From NCBI GenBank assembly GCA_017610385.1, contig JAFCCC010000011.1:1-19431 (forward strand): a stretch of DNA of 19,431 bases. Reading direction: 5' to 3'. Below the pieces are notes generated by a model that did not search any database, was not told the DNA's origin, and worked only from the letters and a program-made list of their open reading frames with translations. Each line of letters begins with the position of its first letter. Position 1 is the first letter of the stretch. Made by a program: the position numbers and the translations under genes. This document shows positions 13,540 to 19,431 of this stretch, in pieces. Origin of the DNA: Candidatus Nanohalarchaeota archaeon (GTDB lineage: Archaea; Nanohalarchaeota; Nanosalinia; Nanosalinales; JAFCCC01).

Positions 13540-13560
13540 ATGGCGCCTCTTTTAGAGTAA

Positions 13561-13585
13561 CGACGGAGATAAGATTCAAAACAAT
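13561..13585 (+). repeat. Degenerate copy of the tRNA-Ser 3' end
   Basis: Aligned without gaps to 14113-14137 (the 3' end of tRNA-Ser, same orientation) it matches at 18 of 25 positions, 13 of the first 16. It lies across the end of the toxin gene, so it and the tRNA bracket the second TA module. It is too diverged to be certain. Confidence 0.35.
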
Positions 13586-13839
13586 TTGGAAAAATAAGCA
13601 TAAACGTGTTTTCTATGCCCAATAAACAAAACAATGATTTTTTCTTTCTTTTTATTTATTTCATAAATTATTCTATAATCCTCACTCCGTAAGCTCCAGA
13701 AACTGGAATATTGCAAATGTTTTCCTTTATTTGGAAACTCTTTTAATTCAGATATTTTTTCTTTTATTCTGTTTTGAATCTGAATCTCTAATTTATCAAA
13801 AGATTTCTTTGCTTTCGGATGCAAAAAGATATTATACAT
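13576..13839 (-). CDS. relE: RelE-family mRNA interferase toxin
   Basis: An 87-residue toxin with the full RelE pattern: MYNIFLHPKAKKSFDKL, a two-helix region (IQIQNRIKEKISELKEFP), then WSLRSEDYRIIYEI and IIVLFIGHRKHVY. The basic and aromatic residues in these two strands (R, DYR, GHRKHVY) correspond to those used by RelE for ribosome-dependent mRNA cleavage. The ATG follows directly after the antitoxin TAG with no gap, so translation is coupled. The length is normal. The 3' end overlaps the degenerate tRNA-Ser copy, which may mark the edge of an inserted cassette. The toxin differs clearly from the one at 2330, so the two modules are not recent duplicates. Confidence 0.92.
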   Translation of the reverse strand: MYNIFLHPKAKKSFDKLEIQIQNRIKEKISELKEFPNKGKHLQYSSFWSLRSEDYRIIYEINKKKEKIIVLFIGHRKHVYAYFSKLF

Positions 13840-14058
13840 CTAAATATCCTCAAAAGGAATTAACATTTCTGGATTTTCTTTAACTTCGTCGCTTCTTTCA
13901 ATAAGCGTCTTGTAGAATGTTCTAGTTTTTTCTTTTTCCTCATACAAGGCCAGAATAGTTTTTATGGCATCACTTCTACTCTTAAATTTCCCACTTTCAA
14001 TCCATCCATCTAGTTCTTTAACTGTTTCTTCTGATACTCGTAATTGAACCTGAACCAC
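13840..14058 (-). CDS. RHH antitoxin partner of RelE
   Basis: A 72-residue ribbon-helix-helix protein beginning VVQVQLRVSEETVKELDGWI, with SGKFKSRSDAIKTILALYEE as the second helix region; this is a standard RHH domain in residues 1-42. The C-terminal part (RTFYKTLIERSDEVKENPEML) would bind the toxin. In-frame GTG codons at 14076, 14067 and 14058 are possible starts. 14058 is favoured because it gives the standard beta strand at the very N-terminus and has GTGAG upstream, while 14076 lies in the operator. The stop codon abuts the toxin ATG. It should repress its promoter through the palindrome at 14068-14087. Confidence 0.85.
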   Translation of the reverse strand: MVQVQLRVSEETVKELDGWIESGKFKSRSDAIKTILALYEEKEKTRTFYKTLIERSDEVKENPEMLIPFEDI

Positions 14059-14067
14059 AACACTCAC

Positions 14068-14087
14068 TGTAAACACAAGTGTTTACA
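14068..14087. promoter_or_regulatory. Palindromic operator of second TA module
   Basis: TGTAAACAC and GTGTTTACA form a perfect 9-bp inverted repeat separated by AA. A TATA-like TTTTAAATAATATT lies directly upstream on the minus strand (about 14090-14101), so the palindrome covers the expected transcription start. Layout and 2-base spacer match the operator at 2079-2100, although the arms differ. Confidence 0.75.
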
Positions 14088-14112
14088 ATATTATTTAAAA
14101 CTATTGTTAATT

Positions 14113-14250
14113 CGCCGGCGATAGGATTTGAACCTATGCGTTCTTGCGAACATTGGTTTTCTCGGGGCTTGAGTTTATGAAACTCCAATGTGATTAAACT
14201 TTGTTAAGTTTATTCGAGACCAACGCGTTAGACCACTCCGCCACACCGGC
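14113..14250 (-). tRNA. tRNA-Ser (anticodon CGA) with 54-nt intron
   Basis: The 138-base gene yields an 84-base class II tRNA. The acceptor is GCCGGTG/CGCCGGC with discriminator G, the anticodon stem TTGGT/ACCAA, the loop CTCGAA with anticodon CGA (Ser, UCG codons), the long variable arm is GTTC-GCAA-GAAC, and the T-arm is ATAGG-TTCAAAT-CCTAT. CCA is not encoded. The intron 14212-14159 lies at 37/38. Loop bases CTCG pair with CGAG near its end, with bulges AA^T and AA^A. The inner helix is not continuous, so this is a relaxed bulge-helix-bulge. The intron itself holds two 6-bp hairpins (AAACTT/AAGTTT and GAGTTT/AAACTC). A TATA-like box lies 25 bases upstream. Confidence 0.95.
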
Positions 14251-14269
14251 ATAATTATCTTTTCTTCCA

Positions 14270-14280
14270 ATAATATTAAA
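14270..14280. promoter_or_regulatory. Possible shared bidirectional TATA element
   Basis: AATAATATTAAA centred near 14275 is 25 bases from the tRNA-Ser 5' end on one side and 30 from the thiolase ATG on the other. Its core AATATT is palindromic, so one element could serve both genes. Confidence 0.45.
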
Positions 14281-14304
14281 ACGCTTCACTTTAATTTTTG
14301 AATT

Positions 14305-15261
14305 ATGCCTGAAATTACAAATGAAATAATAGATAAAACAAAATGCAGATGCGGAAAAGAAGCAGTTATATTTAGACCATATGAAGGTCACGCATTATGT
14401 AAAGATCATTTTTTACATGCAATTGAAAGCAAAGTAAAGAAAACAATTAGACAATTTAAATTAGTTGAAAAAAATGATAAAATTGCTGTTGGACTTTCTG
14501 GTGGACCAGATTCCTCTGTTCTGCTTTACTTGCTAAACAAATTTTTTAAAGACAGACCAGATATAGAAATTTTCGCTATTTTCATTAATGAAGGCATTCC
14601 AAATTATCGAGAAAAGTTATTAAAAGAGGCGAAAAAACTATGCAAACGTCTGGAAGTTAAACTTTACGATTTTACTTTTAAAGAAGACTATGGCATTGGG
14701 TTAGATGAAATTGTTGAAAAGAAAAAAGGAACCGGACTAAGTCCTTGTGCGTATTGTGGAGTGATTAGGCGAGATATTTTGAATAGAAGATCGCGAGGTC
14801 TTAATGCAACAAAACTAGCAATAGGTCACAATTTAGATGATGAGGTAGAAGCGATTATGATGAATTATATTAGAGGAGATTTGCAAAGACTTGTTCGTAT
14901 GGGACCAAAGACAACACTAAGGGCATCCCCTGATTTTGTTCCAAGAATAAAGCCATTATTATATTTACCTAAAAAGGAGATTACTCTTTATGCACAATTA
15001 AGGAATATTAAAGTAATGCCAAAAGAATGTCCTTTTGGTGGTCACTCCCATAGATTTGAAGTGCGTGAATTTATTAATGATATGGAAGAAAAACATCCAA
15101 CTACGAAGTACTCTATTCTTAATACCTTTTTACGAATTCATCCAGCGATTTTAGAAACAAGAAAAGGCGAATCTAAAAATCTTAAAAAGTGTGAACGATG
15201 TGGAGAGCCAACTAATCACAAACTTTGCAAAACCTGTCAGCTTTTAGAAAGTGTACGTTAA
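14305..15261 (+). CDS. tRNA 2-thiolation enzyme, TtuA/Ncs6 family
   Basis: A 318-residue ATP-dependent tRNA sulfurtransferase. Domain order: an N-terminal zinc site (C14-x-C16, H29-x2-C32-x2-H35), the PP-loop SGGPDSS (65-71) that adenylates the target uridine, Cys148 and Cys151 (SPCAYCG) with Cys242 (KECPFGG) that bind the [4Fe-4S] or catalytic sulfur site, and a C-terminal zinc finger (C296-x2-C299, C308-x2-C311). Archaeal members act on U54 (TtuA) or on wobble U34 (NcsA/Ncs6); the sequence does not settle which. A sulfur-carrier ubiquitin-like protein would be the usual donor and is not in this window. It is divergent from tRNA-Ser and overlaps the next gene by 18 bases tail to tail. Confidence 0.93.
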   Translation: MPEITNEIIDKTKCRCGKEAVIFRPYEGHALCKDHFLHAIESKVKKTIRQFKLVEKNDKIAVGLSGGPDSSVLLYLLNKFFKDRPDIEIFAIFINEGIPNYREKLLKEAKKLCKRLEVKLYDFTFKEDYGIGLDEIVEKKKGTGLSPCAYCGVIRRDILNRRSRGLNATKLAIGHNLDDEVEAIMMNYIRGDLQRLVRMGPKTTLRASPDFVPRIKPLLYLPKKEITLYAQLRNIKVMPKECPFGGHSHRFEVREFINDMEEKHPTTKYSILNTFLRIHPAILETRKGESKNLKKCERCGEPTNHKLCKTCQLLESVR

Positions 15262-15807
15262 GTTATATGTATTATTTTCACTTGGGTGGAGATCAATTTT
15301 CATAGCTTCTTCTTCGACTGCTTCTAAATATTTTCTTAAATCCTTATAGGGGCCTTGTAAAAGTTCTTCTTTGTCAAGACTCATGAAATATTCATATAAA
15401 CGCCTTTCCTGTGGATATATTTCTTGATTTAATATGGACGCAGTTTGTCCTTCCAAAAGACATACGATTCCCATCAAATCATCTGAACTTAAACCCATTT
15501 CTTCAGCTACTTGAATTTGTTTTTTATGAAATGCTTCATGTTCTACAACTAGTTCATAATCCATTCCCGGGGGTAATGTATCAGTGTACGTTCTTCTACC
15601 TGTTTTTAAGTCTGTTGCACCCCCAACACCATATGGTAGCGTTTCTATCTCAAACGTAGTGTCCGTATTGTCTAAACCATACGCTTCATCAACTTCGTTG
15701 GTATATGTAATTGCATTAGTTAGTTCTGGGGTTATAGTAATTGCAAGTGTAGAGTCAGGACGCCCATTGGCCCCATTTAAAATAGAAGAGACAAGCTCTG
15801 CAGACAT
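15244..15807 (-). CDS. Putative zincin-like protein with HEAFH motif
   Basis: A 187-residue protein without a recognised family. VVEHEAFHKKQ at 87-97 contains HExxH (His90, Glu91, His94), and LLEGQTASI at 117-125 supplies a Glu (119) 25 residues later. This is the layout of gluzincin metallopeptidases, where the third ligand is a Glu in a following helix. The N-terminal 85 residues look like beta strands; the C-terminus is helical (ERRLYEYFMSLDKEELLQGPY). No signal peptide is seen. A minimal metallopeptidase is plausible, but the motif is short and could be fortuitous. The 3' end overlaps the thiolase gene by 18 bases on the other strand. CCATAAAAAC (about 15832) is a candidate TATA box. Confidence 0.65.
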   Translation of the reverse strand: MSAELVSSILNGANGRPDSTLAITITPELTNAITYTNEVDEAYGLDNTDTTFEIETLPYGVGGATDLKTGRRTYTDTLPPGMDYELVVEHEAFHKKQIQVAEEMGLSSDDLMGIVCLLEGQTASILNQEIYPQERRLYEYFMSLDKEELLQGPYKDLRKYLEAVEEEAMKIDLHPSENNTYNLTYTF

Positions 15808-15906
15808 AATTCTAATTAACTTTTAATGTTTTTATGGATTTCTATTTTATAATATGTCTATATTTTGCTTTCTTTCTATTTTGCAATAGTTTCTATATTT
15901 CTATTT

Positions 15907-15934
15907 AAGTGTCCACGGATGAATTTTAAAGTTT
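15907..15934. repeat. 28-bp direct repeat, intergenic copy
   Basis: Identical to 17219-17246 in the rhomboid gene at 27 of 28 bases, in the same orientation. Read on the minus strand it keeps the rhomboid peptide NF-x-IHPWTL and then meets a stop codon. It lies between the HEAFH gene and the membrane kinase, after a T-rich stretch with irregular TTTCTATTTT repeats (15839-15905). Confidence 0.85.
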
Positions 15935-15950
15935 TGTAGTAATTCCTGTT

Positions 15951-16550
15951 TTATAATAAAATCGTGAGAATAATCGCAGAAATAATCGGAATGTAAAAAT
16001 TATCATTTATCTTTAAGTGTCGAATTTTAATTCCAGTAAATTCAAAAAGAAGAGAAACCAACGCCGCAACAAATGCAGGAAATAATGGAACAAAAGCCCA
16101 TGCGCAAAGAGATGCACAAACAATTCCAGCGAAAATACCTTCTACATTTCTATTTTTATGCAAACTTGATTTTAATGCACCATATCTTCCAACTAGGAAT
16201 GGAATAGAATCCCCAACTGCTAGAATCATTACTGACGCGGCACCAATCTTTGGAGAAAAGAACGCGACAATTATGATAACTGCAATTATACTGATTATGC
16301 CTTCAATTCCCGGCAACGTTTCCAAATTTTTCTTCCTTTCTAAATGTTTTATAGCCCATTTAATTCCCGGAATTTCCCATCTTTTGTAAATTAAAGAAAG
16401 TATTATACAGAGAAGAAGAAATGGTAACAAGAAAGTTACGGGAAGCAATTTAAAATAAATTAATACTGCAAATAATGCGTGTGCTGGCAAGTGCCAAAAC
16501 ATATTTCTTTTAAAGTCTACGGAAAGTGGTTTAGAGTTATTTGAAAACAT
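15951..16550 (-). CDS. Dolichol/polyprenol kinase-like membrane enzyme (CTP-dependent family)
   Basis: A 199-residue integral membrane protein with about six or seven helices. The family signature is present: VGDSIPFLVGRYGALKSS with a KNRNVEGIFAG loop, and near the C-terminus EFTGI followed by NDNFYIPI. These are the GD...GR and S/NxEG motifs and the DN-x-x-x-P motif of the dolichol kinase/phosphatidate cytidylyltransferase superfamily, which uses CTP to phosphorylate or activate isoprenoid or lipid phosphates at the membrane. Which activity applies, a polyprenol kinase for glycan carrier lipids or a CDP-lipid synthase, is not decided. It lies between the two copies of the 28-bp repeat and is co-oriented with the rhomboid gene, but 161 bases away. 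Confidence 0.8.
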   Translation of the reverse strand: MFSNNSKPLSVDFKRNMFWHLPAHALFAVLIYFKLLPVTFLLPFLLLCIILSLIYKRWEIPGIKWAIKHLERKKNLETLPGIEGIISIIAVIIIVAFFSPKIGAASVMILAVGDSIPFLVGRYGALKSSLHKNRNVEGIFAGIVCASLCAWAFVPLFPAFVAALVSLLFEFTGIKIRHLKINDNFYIPIISAIILTILL

Positions 16551-16652
16551 TTTGATCTACGTATCATACTTTTGCCATTGTGTTATTTTTCAAAAAATAA
16601 ACAAAAGCTTCTGGGAGCTACCCAAAAAATATGAGCGCAAATAACTATTAGT

Positions 16653-16670
16653 TTTTTGATTTAAATTATT
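16653..16670. repeat. 18-bp direct repeat, downstream copy
   Basis: TTTTTGATTTAAATTATT, identical to 16699-16716. It lies 42 bases outside the 3' end of the rhomboid gene. Confidence 0.8.
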
Positions 16671-16698
16671 GTTATTTATTAAATTTAATTCTTGCGAG

Positions 16699-16716
16699 TT
16701 TTTGATTTAAATTATT
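16699..16716. repeat. 18-bp direct repeat across rhomboid stop codon
   Basis: Identical to 16653-16670; this copy covers the rhomboid stop codon. A local duplication or two binding or termination sites are possible. Confidence 0.8.
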
Positions 16717-17359
16717 TCATGTATGTATCTTCCCAATCACTTACTTCTCTTTCACTTGGATCCTCTTTTTCTTGGTTTACTGAACGAGGATCTTTAGGAA
16801 TTTTTATTATAGACCGCAAATAAACTCCGATCAAAATCCCAAAAGCGCCACCATACAAATGCGCTTCAGTTGCAATATTCCCACCAATAAACGTCAATAG
16901 AACATTATTCAAGAACCAGAGAATTGCAACCAAATACATTCTCATTGGAACTCCAAAATATAGTCCTACCATTTTTGGTCTTAAAATCGTTAAAGCAAGC
17001 ACAACTGTTGAAATGGCACCTGAAGCACCTAGAACTATTGAATGTTGATAAAAAGTAAATGCAGAAAGATTCGCAATTATTCCTCCTGATAGAAACACAA
17101 TAATGAATTTTTTAGAACCAATTAATTTCTCTAGAAGTGTTCCAAATACTAATAGAAAAAACAAATTGTTAAGCAGATGTAGCACGTCGCTTGGAGAATG
17201 AACAAAAATTGAAGTTAAAAGTGTCCACGGATGAATTATAAAGTTTGAGACGCTTAGAGCCAAAAAATACGTCAACTGAGGAAACAGCAACTGTGCAATA
17301 TATATTACTATTAAAAGCCCACATAATATGCCGGTTACGAACCTAAATTTTTCGTTCAT
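16712..17359 (-). CDS. Rhomboid-family intramembrane serine protease
   Basis: A 215-residue protein with six predicted membrane helices and no extra domain. The catalytic Ser113 is in GASGAIS, and the partner His167 in ATEAHLYGG. HLLNNLF (61-67) supplies the conserved His and Asn of the oxyanion region. These define an active rhomboid that cuts membrane protein segments within the bilayer. The last 30 residues (KIPKDPRSVNQEKEDPSERE onward) are an acidic cytosolic tail. ATG 17359 is the natural start. It is divergent from lysS, and the tandem 21-bp array begins 27 bases upstream. A 28-bp piece of the gene around residues 38-47 recurs at 15907. Confidence 0.92.
   Translation of the reverse strand: MNEKFRFVTGILCGLLIVIYIAQLLFPQLTYFLALSVSNFIIHPWTLLTSIFVHSPSDVLHLLNNLFFLLVFGTLLEKLIGSKKFIIVFLSGGIIANLSAFTFYQHSIVLGASGAISTVVLALTILRPKMVGLYFGVPMRMYLVAILWFLNNVLLTFIGGNIATEAHLYGGAFGILIGVYLRSIIKIPKDPRSVNQEKEDPSEREVSDWEDTYMK
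17219..17246. repeat. 28-bp direct repeat, copy inside rhomboid gene
   Basis: The coding copy; one mismatch against 15907-15934. It encodes NFIIHPWTLL on the minus strand. The copies bracket about 1.3 kb holding the kinase-like gene and most of the rhomboid gene. Confidence 0.85.
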
Positions 17360-17385
17360 AAAACGTATTTAGAAGTTAATGATTT

Positions 17386-17490
17386 AAGAAAGACTGATTA
17401 ATTACTAAAGAAGACCGAGTAATTATTAAAGAAGATTGATTAATTACCAAAAAAGACTGAGTAATTATTAAAGAAATTGATTAATTGTGG
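17386..17490. repeat. Five tandem 21-bp repeats before lysS
   Basis: Units start at 17386, 17407, 17428, 17449 and 17470, with consensus AAAGAAGAYTGAKTAATTAYT. Units 1, 3 and 5 carry GATTAATTA or GATTAATTG; units 2 and 4 carry GAGTAATTATT, so there is also a 42-bp double period. There are no spacers, so this is not a CRISPR array. The 21-bp step places each TAATTA core on the same DNA face. The array fills the divergent promoter region of rhomboid and lysS. Confidence 0.9.
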
Positions 17491-17506
17491 GTTCAAAGGA
17501 AATAAA

Positions 17507-18979
17507 ATGGCAGAACAAAAAACAAATAGAAGATCAGAAATAGAAAAAGAGAGATTAAAATCTTTACAAGAACTTGAAGATATGGGGATTAACCCTTTTG
17601 TATATAGCTATAAAAGAACAATTACTCTTTTGGTTCTTAGAGAAAAATACGGAGAATTAGAAGAAAAGAATCTGCCAAAAAAGGTATTTCGCGTTGCTGG
17701 GCGCATAATGAAATTTAGAAAAATGGGAAAAATGTCTTTTGCGGACATAGACGATGCGTTTTCTCATATTCAACTAATTTTTAAGAAAGATCTTTTAAAA
17801 GATTACAATTTATTAAAGAATTTAAATATTGGTGATTTTTTAGGTGCAGAGGGAACCCTATTCAAAACACATACTGGGGAATTTTCCCTGCTACTTTCAA
17901 AATTTACTTTATTAACAAAATCGTTACTTCCTCTTCCAGAAAAATACCACGGAATAAAAGATCAAGAATTGAAATACAGAAAGAGATATCTGCATTTAAT
18001 TATGGATAAAGATGCAAGGAATTTATTTAGGACAAGAAGTAAAATTATTTCGGAAGTACGGCGGTTTTTAGGTTCTAGAGGATTTATAGATGTTGAAACG
18101 CCGTATTTGCAACCCATATATGGCGGAGCAAATGCAAAACCATTTAAAACCCATTTAAATTCTAAAAATACCGATATGTTCCTGGCGATATCCCCAGAGC
18201 TTTATTTGAAAAGATTACTCATTGGTGGTTTTGAAAAAGTATTTGAAATCGGCAAAAGTTTCAGGAACGAAAGTATAGATACCACACATAATCCGGAATT
18301 TACAATAATGGAGGTTTATTGGGCGTATGTAGATTATAATGATATGATGAAATTAACTGAGGAGATGATTTCTGAAATTATTTTTAATATTACTGGAAGT
18401 CATACACTCCTTTACCAAGGAAAGAAATTGAACTTTAAGGCGCCATGGAATAGAATAACCATGTCAAATGCGATTAAGGAACACCTTAAAATCAATATAG
18501 AAAAAATGAACGATATTGAAATTTCTGATTTCATAAAAAAGCATAAAATTGTTATCGAAGGCGGATTTAATCGCGGATTGGCCATAGCAGAAATTTTTGA
18601 TAAATTAGTGCAACCGCATCTAATTCAACCTGTTTTTGTAACAGATTATCCAAAAGAAACTACTGCCTTATGCAAACTACATAGAAAAAACAAAGATAAA
18701 ATTGAGAGATTTGAAATATTTGTGCTTGGTATGGAATTAGGAAATGCATATTCAGAACTAAATAATCCTGTATTGCAAGAAGAGTTTTTCAATAATGAAG
18801 AAAGAAGAGCAGAATTGGGTGTATTAGAGACTCAGAAATTCGACGCAGATTTTATTGAAGCATTGAAATATGGCATGCCTCCTGCTGGTGGATTGGGTGT
18901 GGGTCTGGATAGATTAATTATGTTGATTTGTGATAAAGTCTCTTTGAGAGACGTAATATTGTTTCCAATTGTGAAATGA
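17507..18979 (+). CDS. lysS: Lysyl-tRNA synthetase, class II
   Basis: A 490-residue enzyme that charges tRNA-Lys. The N-terminal OB-fold anticodon-binding domain covers about residues 40-140 (RVAGRIMKFRKMGKMSFADI). Class II motifs follow: motif 1 around GFIDVETPYLQPI, motif 2 FRNESIDTTHNPEFTIMEVY, motif 3 GLGVGLDRLIML near the C-terminus. These agree with bacterial/eukaryotic LysRS, while most archaea use a class I enzyme. A TTG at 17477 is in frame, but ATG 17507 is chosen because AAAGGAAAT precedes it as a ribosome binding site and the extra ten residues fall in the repeat. The upstream repeat array is a likely regulatory region. Length is normal. Confidence 0.96.
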   Translation: MAEQKTNRRSEIEKERLKSLQELEDMGINPFVYSYKRTITLLVLREKYGELEEKNLPKKVFRVAGRIMKFRKMGKMSFADIDDAFSHIQLIFKKDLLKDYNLLKNLNIGDFLGAEGTLFKTHTGEFSLLLSKFTLLTKSLLPLPEKYHGIKDQELKYRKRYLHLIMDKDARNLFRTRSKIISEVRRFLGSRGFIDVETPYLQPIYGGANAKPFKTHLNSKNTDMFLAISPELYLKRLLIGGFEKVFEIGKSFRNESIDTTHNPEFTIMEVYWAYVDYNDMMKLTEEMISEIIFNITGSHTLLYQGKKLNFKAPWNRITMSNAIKEHLKINIEKMNDIEISDFIKKHKIVIEGGFNRGLAIAEIFDKLVQPHLIQPVFVTDYPKETTALCKLHRKNKDKIERFEIFVLGMELGNAYSELNNPVLQEEFFNNEERRAELGVLETQKFDADFIEALKYGMPPAGGLGVGLDRLIMLICDKVSLRDVILFPIVK

Positions 18980-19169
18980 ATGAATAAATTTCTAAACTAC
19001 TTGTGTAATCTTTACGCAAAGGATAATCCTGCTGAATACACAAGGCATTTCCCGCCCTCAATATATACTCATTATATGTGGCAAAGAATAATGAATAATT
19101 AAATTCTTAATGATCTTGGCTAGTATTATTATTAATTATAATTGCAAATATAATGGGGCAAGATAAAAA
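18980..19169. other. Intergenic region after lysS
   Basis: 190 AT-rich bases with no supported gene or RNA. An AT-rich TATTATTATTAATTATAATT stretch (about 19125-19144) may hold the promoter of the ferredoxin gene. Confidence 0.4.
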
Positions 19170-19431
19170 ATGATAAACATAAGCAAAAATAAATGTGTTG
19201 GGTGTGGACTTTGTATGGCTAAATGTCCAGTAAATGCAATTTCTCTTAATGAGCAAGGCTTTGCAGTAATTGACCAGAATAAATGTATTAATTGTGGATT
19301 GTGTTTACAAACTTGCCCGCAAAAAGCCATAGTTGATATTAAAGAGAAGTTAATTTTTGCAATAGGAACCGATGACGAAAAAACAATAAAATCAGATGAT
19401 CATGTTGGCATGTCTAAATATTTTTTAATAT
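19170..19431 (+). CDS. Ferredoxin fused to NifX/NifB-type cofactor-binding domain (partial)
   Basis: ATG 19170 opens a frame that runs off the window after 87 codons. Residues 1-55 are a 2x[4Fe-4S] ferredoxin: [12 protein letters not shown] (9-20) and [12 protein letters not shown] (39-50). From about residue 60, [21 protein letters not shown] followed by MSKYFLI resembles the start of the dinitrogenase iron-molybdenum cofactor-binding fold (NifX/NafY, with the H-x-G-x-S-x-x-F pattern). Archaea have such small proteins outside nitrogen fixation, possibly for Fe-S or metal cluster handling. No nif genes are seen. GGGG upstream (19155-19158) is a weak ribosome binding site. The C-terminus and operon partners lie beyond the edge. 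Confidence 0.85.
   Translation, partial: MINISKNKCVGCGLCMAKCPVNAISLNEQGFAVIDQNKCINCGLCLQTCPQKAIVDIKEKLIFAIGTDDEKTIKSDDHVGMSKYFLI

Noticed and set aside
15411-15826. Plus-strand frames opposite the HEAFH gene
   Set aside because: They are shadows of the minus-strand gene, which has a start, promoter candidate and motif.
17386-17490. CRISPR array
   Set aside because: Repeats are directly adjacent with no spacers and no cas genes are near.

Overview
The window looks like chromosomal DNA of an AT-rich archaeon, most likely a small-genome DPANN-type lineage (Woesearchaeota/Pacearchaeota-like; the phylum is an inference). The archaeal signs are direct. Two tRNA genes carry introns at position 37/38 with bulge-helix-bulge splice structures. 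There is a Taw1 wyosine enzyme of tRNA-Phe and a TtuA/Ncs6-type tRNA thiolase. Many genes have a TATA box 23-35 bases before the start codon, with little or no leader. Shine-Dalgarno sites are few, but those of the cold-shock gene and gap are clear. Several genes are of bacterial type (class I GAPDH, cold-shock protein, canonical GGDEF diguanylate cyclase, class II LysRS, NSS transporter), as is common in DPANN genomes.

Layout. 1-2000: a partial unknown gene, a winged-helix regulator, a 436-base stretch without a clear gene, and a patatin-like phospholipase. 2000-2640: a RHH/RelE-type toxin-antitoxin pair between 23-bp direct repeats, followed by a 35-residue membrane peptide gene. 2968-7119: GAPDH, a YgjP-type metallopeptidase, a small unknown, a solitary beta-class DNA methyltransferase and an unknown minus-strand gene. 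7230-9378: taw1 and a hexapeptide acyltransferase on interlocked divergent promoters, then an OB-fold protein. 9398-10748, all minus: a DUF3467-like gene, a hairpin-rich spacer, tRNA-Glu(CTC), a cold-shock protein, a structured RNA segment and a four-helix membrane protein. 10843-13417: a GGDEF enzyme in tandem with an unknown gene, then a sodium symporter. 13561-14250: a second toxin-antitoxin pair abutting tRNA-Ser(CGA), with a degenerate copy of the tRNA 3' end on its far side. 14305-17359: the tRNA thiolase, an HEAFH putative zinc protein, a polyprenol-kinase-like membrane enzyme and a rhomboid protease. 17386-19431: five tandem 21-bp repeats before class II lysS, and the start of a ferredoxin/NifX-like fusion that runs off the window.

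Functional themes. tRNA biology recurs (two tRNAs, Taw1, TtuA-like, LysRS). Both toxin-antitoxin modules have a near-perfect 20-22 bp palindrome over the predicted transcription start, and both are bracketed by direct repeats, so they look like small mobile cargo or operators of a common design. The most unusual items are the hairpin cluster at 10191-10421, the archaeal diguanylate cyclase with an intact I-site and its unknown partner, the helically phased 21-bp array before lysS, and a 28-bp piece of the rhomboid gene repeated 1.3 kb away. No CRISPR array, insertion sequence, rRNA gene or replication origin was recognised.
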